From assembly GCA_950106755.1 (NCBI GenBank), contig OX467088.1:9780001-9844000 (forward strand): 64,000 nucleotides of DNA, read 5' to 3'. Origin of the DNA: Climacium dendroides (lineage: Eukaryota > Streptophyta > Bryopsida > Hypnales > Climaciaceae). The notes below the pieces were generated by a model. That model had not been told where the DNA came from and made no database searches. It saw only the letters and a list, made by a program, of their open reading frames with translations. Of this stretch, positions 23,788 through 35,018 are shown piece by piece (within the stretch, counting starts at the first letter, position 1; each line of letters opens with the position of its first letter). Made by a program: the position numbers and the translations under genes.

Positions 23788-24816
23788 GTTTATGTTCTTG
23801 AAAGCAAAGAACATTCACACTAGATTTTAGGGACAATAGTAATTCTTGATTTTATCTACCTTCAATGGGCAATTTGTACCTTGAAAGTTTTGTGTGAGTA
23901 TTGTCACTTTCATATCAAAGATTTTGAGAGGGGTGAAACAACAGTGGCCCTCTAATGGCCTCTCTATCTGGCGTACCCCACTGATGAGGAACCTCCACCC
24001 TCTGATCTGCTGGGGGTATTGCGCTGTGCCAAAAGTAGAGAAGACCTAAGCGACCTCTACATTGTATCTTTGGACCCGTGAGACGCCCCAGTTGAGGCGT
24101 GAGAAACCCACCATTTGGTTGACTCTACACCATTCCATGAATTCAAAGCGACTTGCATATGCTCTGGAACTCTGGAAGAGAGTCAAACGAACCTGATGCA
24201 TTAGGTGGAGTTCGGGGCGTAGAGTCGTAGATGAGGTGGAAACTGGTAACAATCTCTCCACCCCATTGAACTCGGTTCTGATTCTATTCAACCCGTCTAT
24301 CGATATGCCCTCTATGCTGACTAAATGAATGGATTCGGAAGGGGTAAATGCTACCCCGAGTTTTTGATTCCCGCCGGCCGCCCTTCGGTTGAGCTTGATG
24401 TTTTTTTTTCCTTTTTCATAGATGAAGATGGCCAAGGACCTGATGAGACGTTCGAAACCACCCCAACTTTTGATTGGAAAACTACCATAGATGGTGTCTC
24501 CGGTCTGTTCATTGGGACTTGCAGCCGCTTGGACTTCCCAGGAACTTATTTAAAACCTCGCATGACCTTCTCCCACCCGTTCCACTCGTACTCCGGAGTG
24601 GTAGGTGATCGTAAACCTTCTTCTAACGTGTCGCAAGAATCAGTCATGACACCTTTACCTTTAGCAATTAGAATAGAAAGACCACCAACCTTCTTTGATA
24701 ACTGAGCTCCCTCTCCATTCGGCGCGCCAGCATTCACCGAACCGGAGTTGCTCCGTGCTCCGCCACTGATCCCGTCCCTTTGTGCAATCAGTTCCACCTG
24801 CACCGGTTTATCTAGT
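23788..24816 (-). other. Mid-GC segment downstream of the cyclase, origin unknown
   Basis: From about 23940 the sequence is about half GC, unlike the AT-rich flank at 23788-23940. Overlapping frames are open on the minus strand (24546-24857, 103 codons; 24046-24435, 129 codons) and on the plus strand (24325-24705, 126 codons). Phrases such as SPTTPEYEWNGWEKVM look protein-like, but no family is recognised. An organellar insert, a retroelement piece or DNA transferred with the cyclase are all possible. Confidence 0.4.
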
Positions 24817-26793
24817 TTACAATAAAGTGACTTTGCTGACCACGCGACTATTTCCACTCCTCAGGTTACGATAGCGCGCCATCGCCCATAGAGGGAAGAG
24901 CCGAGGATATCCGTGATATCGCAGATAGAGAACACCCGGAAATCCTGTGCCCATAAATCGCTGCTCAGACCATAGACCATCTTTGCGCTGAGTTTGAGCG
25001 AGATATGCGACGCCGCGTCCGCAAGCTGCATGTTCCACCTCTCCCACCGCCATGAGAGCAAGCAAGGCCCATGCCGTCTGTGTCGCCGTGCTCGGTGCAG
25101 GCTCGTAGCCCCGATAGTCGAGCTTGTAGCTCGTTGCATCCTCGCCCCAGCCGCCGTCCGGGTTCTGGATGGAAAGCAGCCAATCGCGGGCCTCTCTCAC
25201 CATCGAATCGCTCGTGTCGACGCCCGCAGCGTTGAGTGAACACAGCACCGACCAGGTGCCGTAGATGTAGTTCATGCCCCAGCGGCCGAACCAGCTTCCG
25301 TCGGGTAACTGATTGCGACGCAACCATTTGATTGCACGCCGAATGGACTCTGACGTTGTGGGACGTTCGCCAAGTTGTGCAAGTAGTGAAAGACAGCGTC
25401 CGGTCAAATCCCCCGTCGGCGGATCGAGCATCGCACTGTGATCGGCGAACGGGATGTTGTTGAGGTAGTGATATGTATTATCGGCATTGAACGCGCCAAA
25501 GCCACCGTCCTCGCTCTGTAGTCCGATGATCCATTCGCTTGCGCGATCAATTGATTCGTCGAATGTCTTGCCACGGTCGCTGCGTACGCGATCCATCGCC
25601 ATCGCGACAACGGCCGTGTCGTCGAGATCGGGATAGTGCGCATTGTTGTACTGGAACGCCCAGCCGCCGGGCCGCACATTCGGACGCTGCACGATCCAGT
25701 CGCCTTTCACGTCGAGAATCTGGAGCGGCTTGAGCCAATCGAGCCCGCGGTTTGCTGCCGCGATTGCTTTCTCGCCGCCGGCTTCAAGCAGCGCATGCGC
25801 GACCAAGCCGGTGTCCCACACCGGCGAGACGCACGGCTGGCAGTAGGCCTCGTCGTTCTTGACGACGAGCAGCTTGTCGAGCGAGGCACGCGCGATCTTG
25901 CGGTCTGGATGATCCGGCGGAAACCCAAGCACCGCATACATCTTAACGGAATTTTCCATCGCGGGGTATACTGCGCCAAGCCCGTCGATGCCGTTGAGAC
26001 GCTCGGTGACCCACGCAACGCACTTGTCGATGGAGCGCTTGCGCAAATCTTTCGGCATGTAGGGCTCAAGCGCACGTAGGACGATGTCGATGATGCAAAA
26101 GCCGATGAACCAGGACCATTTCTGGTGCGGCGCCTTCACCGGCGCGCCGACTGTCTTGGGGTCCTCATGGAACAGCTCGTCAATCGTGACGCCACGCGGA
26201 TTGATTGCTTTAGGCTTGAGCGCCTGAAGCACGAGTAGCGGGACGATCACGGTGCGTGCCCAGAAGGAGATCTTGTCGATGTGGAACGGGAACCAGCGCG
26301 GCAGAAGCATGATCTCGACCGGCATCACCGGCACGCTCTTCCACGGGATCACGCCATAGAGCGACAGCTGCACGCGCGTAAACACATTCGATTTGACCGC
26401 ACCACCTCGCGCGAGAATCGTTTCGCGTGCCAGCTTCATGTGCAGTGCGTTGACGTCTTCGCCGATCATCTTGAGCGCGAAGTAAGCCTTCACGCTCGAG
26501 CTCATGTTGAAGTCGCCTTCGTGGACCAGCGGCCAGCCGCCATGCGCGCCCTGGATGCGGCGCAGGTAGACGCCGATCTTGCGCTCCAGTTCGAGGTCAG
26601 GCGTCTCCCCTAAGTAGTGCACCATCAGCACGTATTCGGCGGGTAGGGAGGCGTCGGTTTCGAGCTCGTAGACCCAGTGCCCGTCCGGCTTCTGCTCTGC
26701 GAGGATGGCGTCGGTAGCGGCGCGGACATGCCCCTCGAGCGAACTCTCAATGGCGGTGCGCGCCGGGGCCGGCGCTGTGAAAGTCTCGGTCAT
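24817..26793 (-). CDS. shc: Squalene-hopene cyclase, alphaproteobacterial type, intronless
   Basis: 658 residues with no intron, stop or frameshift. The enzyme protonates squalene and cyclises it to hopene/hopanol (triterpene cyclase, GH-independent class II type); bacterial homologues are monotopic membrane proteins. The catalytic acid motif DLDDTAV is at residues 389-395 (bases 25629-25609). Six QW-type repeats occur: QKPDGHW (34), QGAHGGW (81), QSEDGGF (426), QLPDGSW (495), QNPDGGW (543), QRKDGLW (602). GGWAF (376-380) and GTGFPG (615-620) are also present. Phrases such as SNVFTR, MPVEIMLLPRWFPFH and YLRYHGY are those of Rhizobiales enzymes rather than of AacSHC. Codons end mostly in G/C, in sharp contrast to the surroundings. 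ATG has A at -3 and no clear Shine-Dalgarno. The last residues (VVSKVTLL) depart from the usual bacterial C-terminus. No hpn genes are adjacent. Residue 622 is Leu where AacSHC has Phe605. Confidence 0.95.
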   Translation of the reverse strand: MTETFTAPAPARTAIESSLEGHVRAATDAILAEQKPDGHWVYELETDASLPAEYVLMVHYLGETPDLELERKIGVYLRRIQGAHGGWPLVHEGDFNMSSSVKAYFALKMIGEDVNALHMKLARETILARGGAVKSNVFTRVQLSLYGVIPWKSVPVMPVEIMLLPRWFPFHIDKISFWARTVIVPLLVLQALKPKAINPRGVTIDELFHEDPKTVGAPVKAPHQKWSWFIGFCIIDIVLRALEPYMPKDLRKRSIDKCVAWVTERLNGIDGLGAVYPAMENSVKMYAVLGFPPDHPDRKIARASLDKLLVVKNDEAYCQPCVSPVWDTGLVAHALLEAGGEKAIAAANRGLDWLKPLQILDVKGDWIVQRPNVRPGGWAFQYNNAHYPDLDDTAVVAMAMDRVRSDRGKTFDESIDRASEWIIGLQSEDGGFGAFNADNTYHYLNNIPFADHSAMLDPPTGDLTGRCLSLLAQLGERPTTSESIRRAIKWLRRNQLPDGSWFGRWGMNYIYGTWSVLCSLNAAGVDTSDSMVREARDWLLSIQNPDGGWGEDATSYKLDYRGYEPAPSTATQTAWALLALMAVGEVEHAACGRGVAYLAQTQRKDGLWSEQRFMGTGFPGVLYLRYHGYPRLFPLWAMARYRNLRSGNSRVVSKVTLL

Positions 26794-27508
26794 CTTAAAG
26801 TTTCTGTTGCTTAAGAATGCTGCACAAATTTGGCTGCTGTGTTGCCGGACCGAATGGCACCTTCGCTGGTCGCCGGCCAGTCACCAAGGTCTATCCCAGT
26901 GGGGCGATGGAGCTTAGATTACGAAAGGCACCAGGTAAAGTCGCCAATCAACAGGTGCAGTTGTTTCGCGATTAGATTGCGAGTGATCGATTCACGAGAA
27001 TTGGCAATTCTAATTTCACGAAGGCTACTGACAATCACAGATGGTTGTCCATGGTGAGTCAAAGAATCCATCCGAACTTTCAGAGGCTTCAAGACTCCAT
27101 ACATATGGATCCCATTTGTGCTGCTCTGCAAGATCCACGTGATCATGATGTCAGAAAGAAATATTGAATAACACCCATAGCATGTACAACCTCGATGTAC
27201 GAAACATGTGCAGGCTAAGCTTATAAGGAAAGGTTACACGTGCAGTGCTTGAACTCAGATAGCAGGCCGAGGGCTACGACCAATACGCACCTCACAGGCT
27301 ACTTGTACTATGCAAGTCAAAAATCATACCTGTGGCCACGAGTGCAAGCAAAAATAAGGTAGTCTGCTCTTAAAAACGACCATTTAAGACTACCCAACTC
27401 ATCATTGACAGTAATAAATATTTCAAGCAACATGTCACCGTTTCCTAGATAGAAGTCGCATTTAGAACGTAGTCGCTTTTCAGCAGACTACTTTAGTTCT
27501 AAGCAGTA
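26794..27508 (-). promoter_or_regulatory. Upstream region of the cyclase with two G-boxes
   Basis: No gene. Palindromic CACGTG G-boxes, binding sites for plant bZIP/bHLH factors, occur at 27136-27141 and 27237-27242, about 345 and 445 bp upstream of the cyclase ATG. The first 150 bp or so upstream remain GC-rich and could still be transferred DNA. No convincing TATA box was picked out. Promoter function is inference. Confidence 0.35.
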
Positions 27509-27821
27509 CACTAAATAGTATATTTAGTGTTAGCAACACTATTTACAAACCATAACACTAAATATCATTAACCCTATTAAAGTAAATAACATTAAATCTG
27601 ATTTCTAACACTAAATGTATTCTATGGTAAATCTGAAATCTGAAAAGGTTTACATTTAGTATTAGAACACATTAAGAACATAGGAAGGTGAACCTGAAGA
27701 TGAAGGTGGCACATTCAAGTTTAATATTACACTAATTCCTCCAAAGTTGAAATTTAGTGTTATGTGGAGTAGGGTGGTAATTACACTACATGTAATCCAA
27801 CACTAAATATACTATTTAGTG
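27509..27821. mobile_element. pogo-family MITE (TA-flanked)
   Basis: A perfect 28-bp inverted repeat at 27504-27531 and 27799-27826 includes TA on both sides (27507-27508 and 27822-27823). The element proper starts CACTAAATAGTATATTTAGTG and is 313 bp. The outer CACTAAWTA and the repeated internal AACACTAAAT words resemble the ends and 3' subterminal region of the 1277-4857 element, so this is probably a deletion derivative of that family. It lies about 0.7 kb upstream of the cyclase start. Confidence 0.8.
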
Positions 27822-27823
27822 TA

Positions 27824-28680
27824 CTGTAGGTGTTGATTTCACCACCCTGGATTCTCGTGCACTCGGAAGGGCTTGCCTGGTCACAGTCCCATGTGCAGCT
27901 AGCTTCGGCTTCAATGGTTTTGCCATCTGGACAAATCCGAAGACAAATCACAACAAGTGCTGCACAGTAAGGGATTCATGTGCAAGTTCGGAGTGGGGAG
28001 GCAGGATGAGTTCGACGAAATCTGCGTGGTCATGACCATCGCCGACCCAGAGTGAAACCCAAATAGGATAAAATCATAGCAAGATCGAGCTTCAAGGGCA
28101 CGGTCCAAGCCGAGCGATGCAAGCCATACCAGCACAGAAATCCATGAGGCCAAGCGATCCAAAACTGAAGTCTGGAACTGAAGTCGGTGGCCTCGTGCTG
28201 GTCGCCAAAGGAAAATAGTATGCTTGTATTGTACATATTAGCACTTTTGGCTCTTTGTTATTTTAAAGCTTCATTTTGAAATGATCAATTTAATTGATCA
28301 AATTGTGGAAAGCATCTTTATGTCATTGGAGGAAATCTTTATATCATTGAGTGAAACATATTGCATGTGTTGATTCAAAAAAATGATAGTTGAACATATA
28401 AACTCTTTGAAACTAATAAAAAAAAAAAAGGCCTAGATTTTGTTATATTATTGTTTAACACTAGAAGGATGGAGAGGATGTTTGGTGAGATGGTCAACCA
28501 AGCTTTGTACATATTGAAAAATGGGTGATTTTCATCCATTTGGGGGGGCAACTGTATTGATGCTATATTAACATTAATGAATTAAGTTCTAAACATTTTA
28601 GTTGTTTTTAAAATTTTATATGAGGTAGTTTATTAAAAGTGGTACACTATTTAGTGTAGTTCAATACTTTGAACTTCATC
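27824..28680. other. GC-rich patch then AT-rich spacer
   Basis: 27835-28230 is about half GC with a short plus-strand frame (SRALGRACLVTVPC-like) and minus-strand frames of 68-83 codons, none recognised. 28231-28680 is AT-rich and empty apart from a small palindrome TACACTATTTAGTGTA at about 28652. Confidence 0.35.
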
Positions 28681-28686
28681 CCTTAA

Positions 28687-29423
28687 CCCCTAATGACCTA
28701 AGCGAACATTTCTAGGTCGATGTCCCTCTTTTTGAACTACTTGTTCTCACATTTTGAGTTTTTTACAAATCAAAATTAATTCTAAAAAATAGACTAGGTT
28801 GTGAATCCTATGGTCATAGTTTCATCAAATTTTGAGTTCAACTCGACCTTGTAGAATTTTTCAAAGTTAAATGATGCAATATAGTTTAGAATTTATTTTT
28901 TGGGGTTTTGGATTGGTTGTGGACTGAAAATTTAGTCAACCAACCAATGTGATTCTTGCCCACCTCATAAAACAACAAATCCAAGGAATTCAAGGAGAAG
29001 ACAAGTGTCCCATTCTTTTTTTTCTTACAAACACTACTCTCATTACAATGACCACCATCCATTGCAAGCTCTGCCAAGAATTGAAAAATGCTTAGAATGT
29101 GTGAAATTTGTACATGTACATTCTAAACTCTCTTATCTTTCATTGAGCACAAAAGGGGATCATTTCAAAATGTTCTTACAAAGATATGCTCCTTCAAAGT
29201 TTGTTGCCTTGTATTTCCATTGACCGAAATAAAACTTCAAACTTAAATATCTCCTAAATAGTGTTGTCAAATAATTTGAAATTTGAAGTGCTCATTTGCA
29301 ATGTGAAATTCAAGATCCTATCCATTCTATTCAATCTCAAGAAAAAATTGAGCAAAAAAATTGCTCAAATTCTTGACAATTTTGGCCCATTTTGAAAGTA
29401 CAACCCCCTTGGGTCATTAGGGG
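28687..29423. mobile_element. TTAA-flanked MITE (piggyBac-like ends), 737 bp
   Basis: TTAA at 28683-28686 is followed by CCCCTAATGACC. The right end is GGTCATTAGGGG followed by TTAA at 29424-29427. The 12-bp termini are perfect inverted repeats, and similarity continues for several more bases (YAAGSG). The interior is AT-rich and non-coding. This is the best-preserved member of the TTAA family in the window. Confidence 0.75.
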
Positions 29424-29427
29424 TTAA

Positions 29428-30103
29428 GATTTGATATTGACATTGATTACAATTTCTTTGACTTTTTAGCTAAACTAACAAAATGAAGTGTGGATTCTAT
29501 TCTACTAGAGAATTTTGATTATTTCCTTAAAATAACCATTTTACATAACATTGTTAACAAGGCATATTGCTTCCCTTGTGTAGGAGGTATAATCCCTCCC
29601 TAGATGCATGGGAAGGATTTAGTTATAATGTAAAGAAAGCAATTGGCTAGTTCAAAGTCATTGTTGATCAAACTTTGTGAGGAACTGTCAAGTTTGAGTA
29701 AAGCCACGGACTCCGTCCTTTAGGGGTTAATAGGGTTTAGAATGTTTAGTATTCAAAGCAAAATACATCAACGTTACAAAATCACTGGTCACAGGTCCAC
29801 TGGGCGTAACATGCACCCAGCTAAAAATACCGAATGAAAACATCCCTCTTGGATTCCAATAGACTGCGGTGGCCAGTATTATCTCCCAACATTCTCTCAT
29901 ATTGAACAGTGAATATCTTACAAAGAGTTATTCTCAAAATGGTGCTCACTTCTAATTTCTACTTCTAAATTTCACAAAAAGACTAGTACATAAGAGGTGT
30001 TGTTATTGTTGTCGTCGTCGTCGTCTTCTCTCCTGGAATATGATGAGAGACTTCAGCGTGAAGTACAGAACGGAGATGCTTGCATCCATGTGGGCACACA
30101 CAT
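29428..30103. other. Intergenic, 3' side of TEX2-like gene
   Basis: AT-rich with no gene. A TTTAGGGG plus TTAA word at 29720-29730 marks another end of the TTAA-type repeat. A GTCGTC microsatellite lies at about 30008-30025, probably in the 3' untranslated region of the gene ending at 30104. Confidence 0.5.
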
Positions 30104-33100
30104 CTACCCGCTACCAGAGTGACGAGAGTGACGAGAAGAGCCACCTTCAGGAGCCTCACTTCTCTTCTCCCGCAATCTCTCCAGAGCAATGCGACGCTTC
30201 TCCTCAAGCTTGGTGAACCCCTTCCTCCCAAAGGAGATCACCTTGGAACGGCGTGATGATGCACTTGAATCCGAGTCTTTTGACAGATCTGCCTTGGGAT
30301 GTTCCAGGTTGCCAACCTGCAACTATAACGGGACAAAGCTTGAGGGCCAGTGTTCGTATGGAAACTGAAAGCCTACACAAGGTCGCCAAACAAACTTACG
30401 TAGAAAAGTTTAACCCATTAAGAGCCCTAACAACCAATAGTGCATGCTTCATATCCATTCGAGTTAAATATAAATCACTTAAGAATCTGCAAGGAAAGTA
30501 ATAGAATAAACCAATAAAGAAGAAATCATACCCTGCATGTTTTTACCGATAGAAATATGTCTTCAAAGTTGGTAAAATCAACTCTTAGCTTATGAAGTGG
30601 ACTCTCTATTCTTAGCTTCCGCACTTCAGGGTTACAGATCACTTTAAACTGGTCACAGAAGATTCCTCATTCTGCCACACATACTAATTCATTGGTACCC
30701 CTATTCCATGGGTAGAGAGAAAGAACCTGTTGAGACGGATTCTGTGACTCGATTTGCGAAGCTGAGCCCTCTGAGAGTTGCAAGAGATCTCCATCCAAGG
30801 GTCTGGATGTTTCCACGTCAGATGCCCCTGCGTCAAATTCACTACTCGTATCCAACGGCTTGTTCCTGCTGTAGTCGTCGTCATCAAGCAAAGGCGTCGT
30901 CAAGTCGGACTCATTATCCTCCCGTATTGACGGAGGTGCTGATGGTCGCGAAGGAAACGAATGCTCCAAGCTTGACTGTTCTGAGTTGGCAGCAAACCGT
31001 GAAGGATTCCTCGTAGTTCCAGAAGTTGAAAGACTGCTTTGAGAGAGTGGAGAAGAAGGCGGAGGCATCTGCATTACGGGGCCATATGGAGAACCCGGTG
31101 TTTGGGGAGGTAAAGAGGCTGGTGAGCCATGACCGACGCTCTCAGACGGAGACTCTGAAATCTGAGGTTTACTCTGTCCATTACGAGAAGAAAGTAATTG
31201 ACCACTTTTGCCATTCTCCTCGGCGGTATTAGGTTGTACGCCCGGATTGGGTTTGGGGACTTGACGTTCACTTTCAGAGATTTGTAGAGCCGAGAACGCA
31301 ACAGGAATTTCGCTTTGTTGGATCCAGTCATCTTTCTCAGCCATCATCCAATGGAGAAAGAGATCTTGGCTATATGGCGTAACGATGGACTCCCGAATTT
31401 GTACCTGCATGGAGAAGCCATGAAACATCCAGTATAGAAATAATCACAAAAGAGCTCATGCCCAATCAATCATAATCATCAAATTGAGAAAAGATTTCCC
31501 TCTCCACATCATGAAATATATTGTGTTCAACAAGTTGGCCAGGTACTCTATATAAGTTTTCCGGTTTATACAAATCTCCAGTTTCAGAAGAATGAAAGCA
31601 CGAGAACAAACCAAGTCGACTTAGCTGTGAATAAACAAACAGTGAGACTCGAATAGTACCTTGATTTGATTGGCAATAAAGCTACCTAAAGGCCCGCTGC
31701 TGAAACGGTGATCACCAATACCGGGCTCTGGTGCCAGATCAATGTTGGGCATTTCCTTGAAAGAAAACCATATTCGATCAGAAGGAGGTGCTCTCAAACA
31801 AATTCTGCAAGTTCCCTTCACAGAGACCAGCCTGATTTTCAAAAGAAGAGGCACCTGCTCGTTCACACCCAATCAAAAAAACAGAATGTAAAATCAGCCT
31901 TTCTAAGAAACTATTGGAAATTAAAAATAGAGCAACATCCACCACGAGCAGAAGGAAGGCACACATGATGAAGATTTCCACAGACCTGAGAAACCTGATC
32001 AGCAACACGAGATACCATGGACTTCACTGAGTTGATCCACCCTCCCATTCTACTACTGTCATCACCTGCCAACAGTGATAGGATCGCTTGCGTAAAGAAA
32101 GAATGGCAGCCGGACGAAAGCAAGATTGCACTACCACTAGAGCAACAGCAAAATGCCACAAAACGCTAACCTTACCACGATTTCCGCAAAGAGGTGTGCA
32201 CTTTAAAACAGAACTTTTGGTACCTGATTTAGTTTTTTTGCTGACAGCTGCTTGTCTACCCTCCGTCACTGCGGGAGACGCTTCTGCGGTCTCGACATCC
32301 TCAATGCCTGATACAATGGCCACAGCAGCGGCCTGTGCTGCCCCAGGCTCTGCCGTTTGCGAAGCCACTTTCTCTTGTGCAATTTGATCTCGCACATCTA
32401 CTCGCGTCTCAATTGTGATGAAGCCTCCACCATGCCACTCCATGTCGACTTCCAGAGCCAGAGCCCCTGCGGAGTCCGCGGGCAGCATACGGAGTGCTGT
32501 TGCGAAAGGAGGATCTTTTCCAAGATCAAGCTCTTTGATTGTAATCGATTTGATGTAGCTGGGAGTCTTTATTTTTGATATTAGCCTCTGAAGAATTTGC
32601 ATACACCAGAGTAAGGCTGGGAGACCAAGGCTTTATGAGTACAATCATCTATGGAGCAAGCAGCGACAAGAACAAAACATTTTAGATGATAGGAAGAACA
32701 TACCTGAAAATGCTTCTGTACCCATGCAACGCGGGTGTCGCTATGGTAGAAGTCGAAAAACAGTCTCCCAACGAGCATATTCAAACAGAGTAGTCCTTGA
32801 TCGATCTCCTTTTCAACACTTTCTTTGTCAGGGCCGTGCATCAGGGTAGCTGAAAGCACCTCATCGGATTCTTTCCTGTCTTTCTGAGTTGTTGCCAGTG
32901 CTGACTTTTCTCCATCGCTGTCACTGGATGCAGATTCACTTCGAGAAATTCGGTCATTGCTCACGTGGCTTGAGTGGGAACCGTTCTTACTACCCTCGGG
33001 GTCATCAGAGACAGCATTTTCCTTCCCCTTCCTACTACTGCCTTCAATGTGCGCTTGAGATTGTCTTCGGGTGAAGTTCGCATATTCCTCCTCTGCATTT

Positions 33101-35018
33101 GGTGATCTAGTGCTTTCTTTAGAATTCTTGCCCTTAGAGTTACGTCGCAACAGTTTGTTGAGAAACACACGTGCCTTTGAGGGATTTTCCTCTTCACTTC
33201 GTGCGGCGATGAAGTGATTTACTTCGCTAGCTAAATAGAACCTACTCAAATAAGGCAAGTGCTTTTCAGCTCCATCAGTGTATTCCCTAAATTCCTTCTT
33301 CAATCTGGTACACCAATCATTTCCTGATTTTTCTCTTGCGGCTCCTCGAAGAACTTCACACCAGGCTTCCTTCTCAAATCCCGATTCAGTGTAAAACAGA
33401 CAGTCCTTGCAATCTCGATATAATGTACGGGAAGAATGGTGCAACTTGATAGGATACCTTTTAGCCCTGTACCCACATTTTCACGCCAACAAATTTTGTA
33501 TTTGAACTTCAATTCCAAGAAATATAAGAACGCTAAACTCTCGCAAGATAAATAGCAATCGTAATACAGTGAAAATAGGAGGAATTTTGCCATTCCGAGA
33601 ACATGAAATCTTTGGTTCCATGCCTTCAATATCAAGACCGAAGTATAAGCAGAGAATAGCTTTAAAGTTGATCAATACGTACCATTTTCCACCTTCACTT
33701 GTTCCAGCTGAGACGGATACAACTTGGCAGCCTTCAAGAGAAATATTCTCTTCGATACCATCAGCTCCCTTCAAAACCAAATTTCCTTCCTTCAAAATGA
33801 CATGCTTCCACACAGGAGCAATCTCTATTACGTCTTTATTTGGCTCCACCCGCTTTGAACCGTCTTTAGATCCATCCTTCTCTGCCTCTTTCTCTTTCTT
33901 CTTGTCTTTTCCTGTCTTTTGCAAAACAGCTTTCTTCCAGTCTCCTTCCGGAAGCGGTGCAACCCACAAATTTCCCTGTTAAATTGCCAACACACGCGTC
34001 AAGATAACCCTGAAAATTTGAATACATCTTTCACACTACGGGGCTCTGTAACACTCAAGCACAGAAAGATGACATCCGCATTCGGATTTTTTAGAATTTT
34101 ACCGGTTATTTTCCTTTAATCCCCATATTGAACCGTTTTTTCAAGGACCGAGTTCGGTTATTTCTCTAATTTTTACTTTGAATAGAAATTTTATAGATTT
34201 TTTCACTGGGTATTTTCCGACGTTTTCAAATTGCAACCGGTTTTTTCCCAATTCCACCAGCTAACAATGAACTAACCGGCGGTTCTCCCCGAACATCGGA
34301 CGACATAACTGCAATGTACGTTCAACGAGTCCATATTTCACGGTAAAATTTTAAAAGAAACTACCATGACATGTTCTCTGAAACATTAAACATTCTTTAC
34401 ACATACAAGCCCTAATATTAATCTAACAAGCAAGGGCAGTATGTTAAATTTAGAAACGAAAACGCAGCTGCACTACTCAAACTAAAAAGCGGGATTTACG
34501 ATCATCTGAATCTGAAGAATTCAAGCTCCAGAATATGAATTGATATGATAGAAGCTGGCATTAAAATTTTGCTAAAGCTTTTGATTCGTCGCATAAAATA
34601 AATGTTACAGACACAACGACAACTTAAAACATCTCAGCAATCGACCCATCAGGTACTCCAAGAAGCTCTCGCTAAAGCATCAAATTCTATGGTCAAAAAT
34701 CGCTCACTGTCCAGTAAAAGAAGCACAAAACGTCCAAACCTGAAGGCTGAAACTGATGGAGCCAACTTCCTCATTTCCATATTCCAGTGACGAGGTGGAG
34801 CTCGGATGCCTCGCTTTCCTCGCCAGCAATCTGTTGACGAAATACGCTACACAAACAATCTCTACGAACGCTAACACTAAAATTCCTACAAAGAATGAAG
34901 GCAAGCAACTAAATACACCACAACAATTCGACGTGGCCCTCGGTATCGGCGCTAGCCCCGCATCCTCAAACCCCGCCATCAGTCGGAAACTTTCCAAGCC
35001 CCTATATGACACCAACAT
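30104..35018 (-). CDS. TEX2-like SMP-domain lipid-transfer protein, nine exons
   Basis: Exons, in coding order: 35018-34740, 33975-33683, 33466-32704, 32587-32224, 32065-31986, 31854-31660, 31404-30727, 30648-30532, 30316-30104. All junctions are GT-AG and phase-consistent, giving about 993 residues. Residues 41-63 (FFVGILVLAFVEIVCVAYF) form a membrane anchor. A Lys-rich stretch and PH-like domain (about 145-235; HVILKEGNLVL ... KEAWCEVLR) follow. The SMP (DUF2404) domain begins at LLCLNMLVGRLFFDFYH (about 410) and runs through FKEMPNIDLAPEPG to about residue 700. A Ser/Pro-rich tail follows. Family members are ER-anchored proteins at membrane contact sites that move lipids (NVJ2/TEX2, plant homologues). 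The start is ambiguous: ATG at 35018 or 34979. The 78-bp intron before exon 8 and exon 8 itself are the least certain parts. Confidence 0.85.

Noticed and set aside
25404..26613. Long plus- and minus-strand frames inside the cyclase
   Set aside because: Shadow frames produced by high GC at third codon positions; no recognisable products.
24817..26793. The cyclase treated as plain bacterial contamination
   Set aside because: Both flanks run without a break into AT-rich, transposon-bearing plant DNA, the C-terminus reads into non-bacterial sequence, and no bacterial neighbour genes are present. It cannot be excluded without reads, so it is kept as the stated rival.
28683..28692. TTAACCCCTAAA-type words as interstitial telomere repeats (CCCTAAA)
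   Set aside because: They occur singly, never in tandem, and sit exactly at TTAA-flanked element ends.
33569..33982. Plus-strand 137-codon frame
   Set aside because: Antisense to exon 2 of the TEX2-like gene, whose splice sites and domain matches are coherent.
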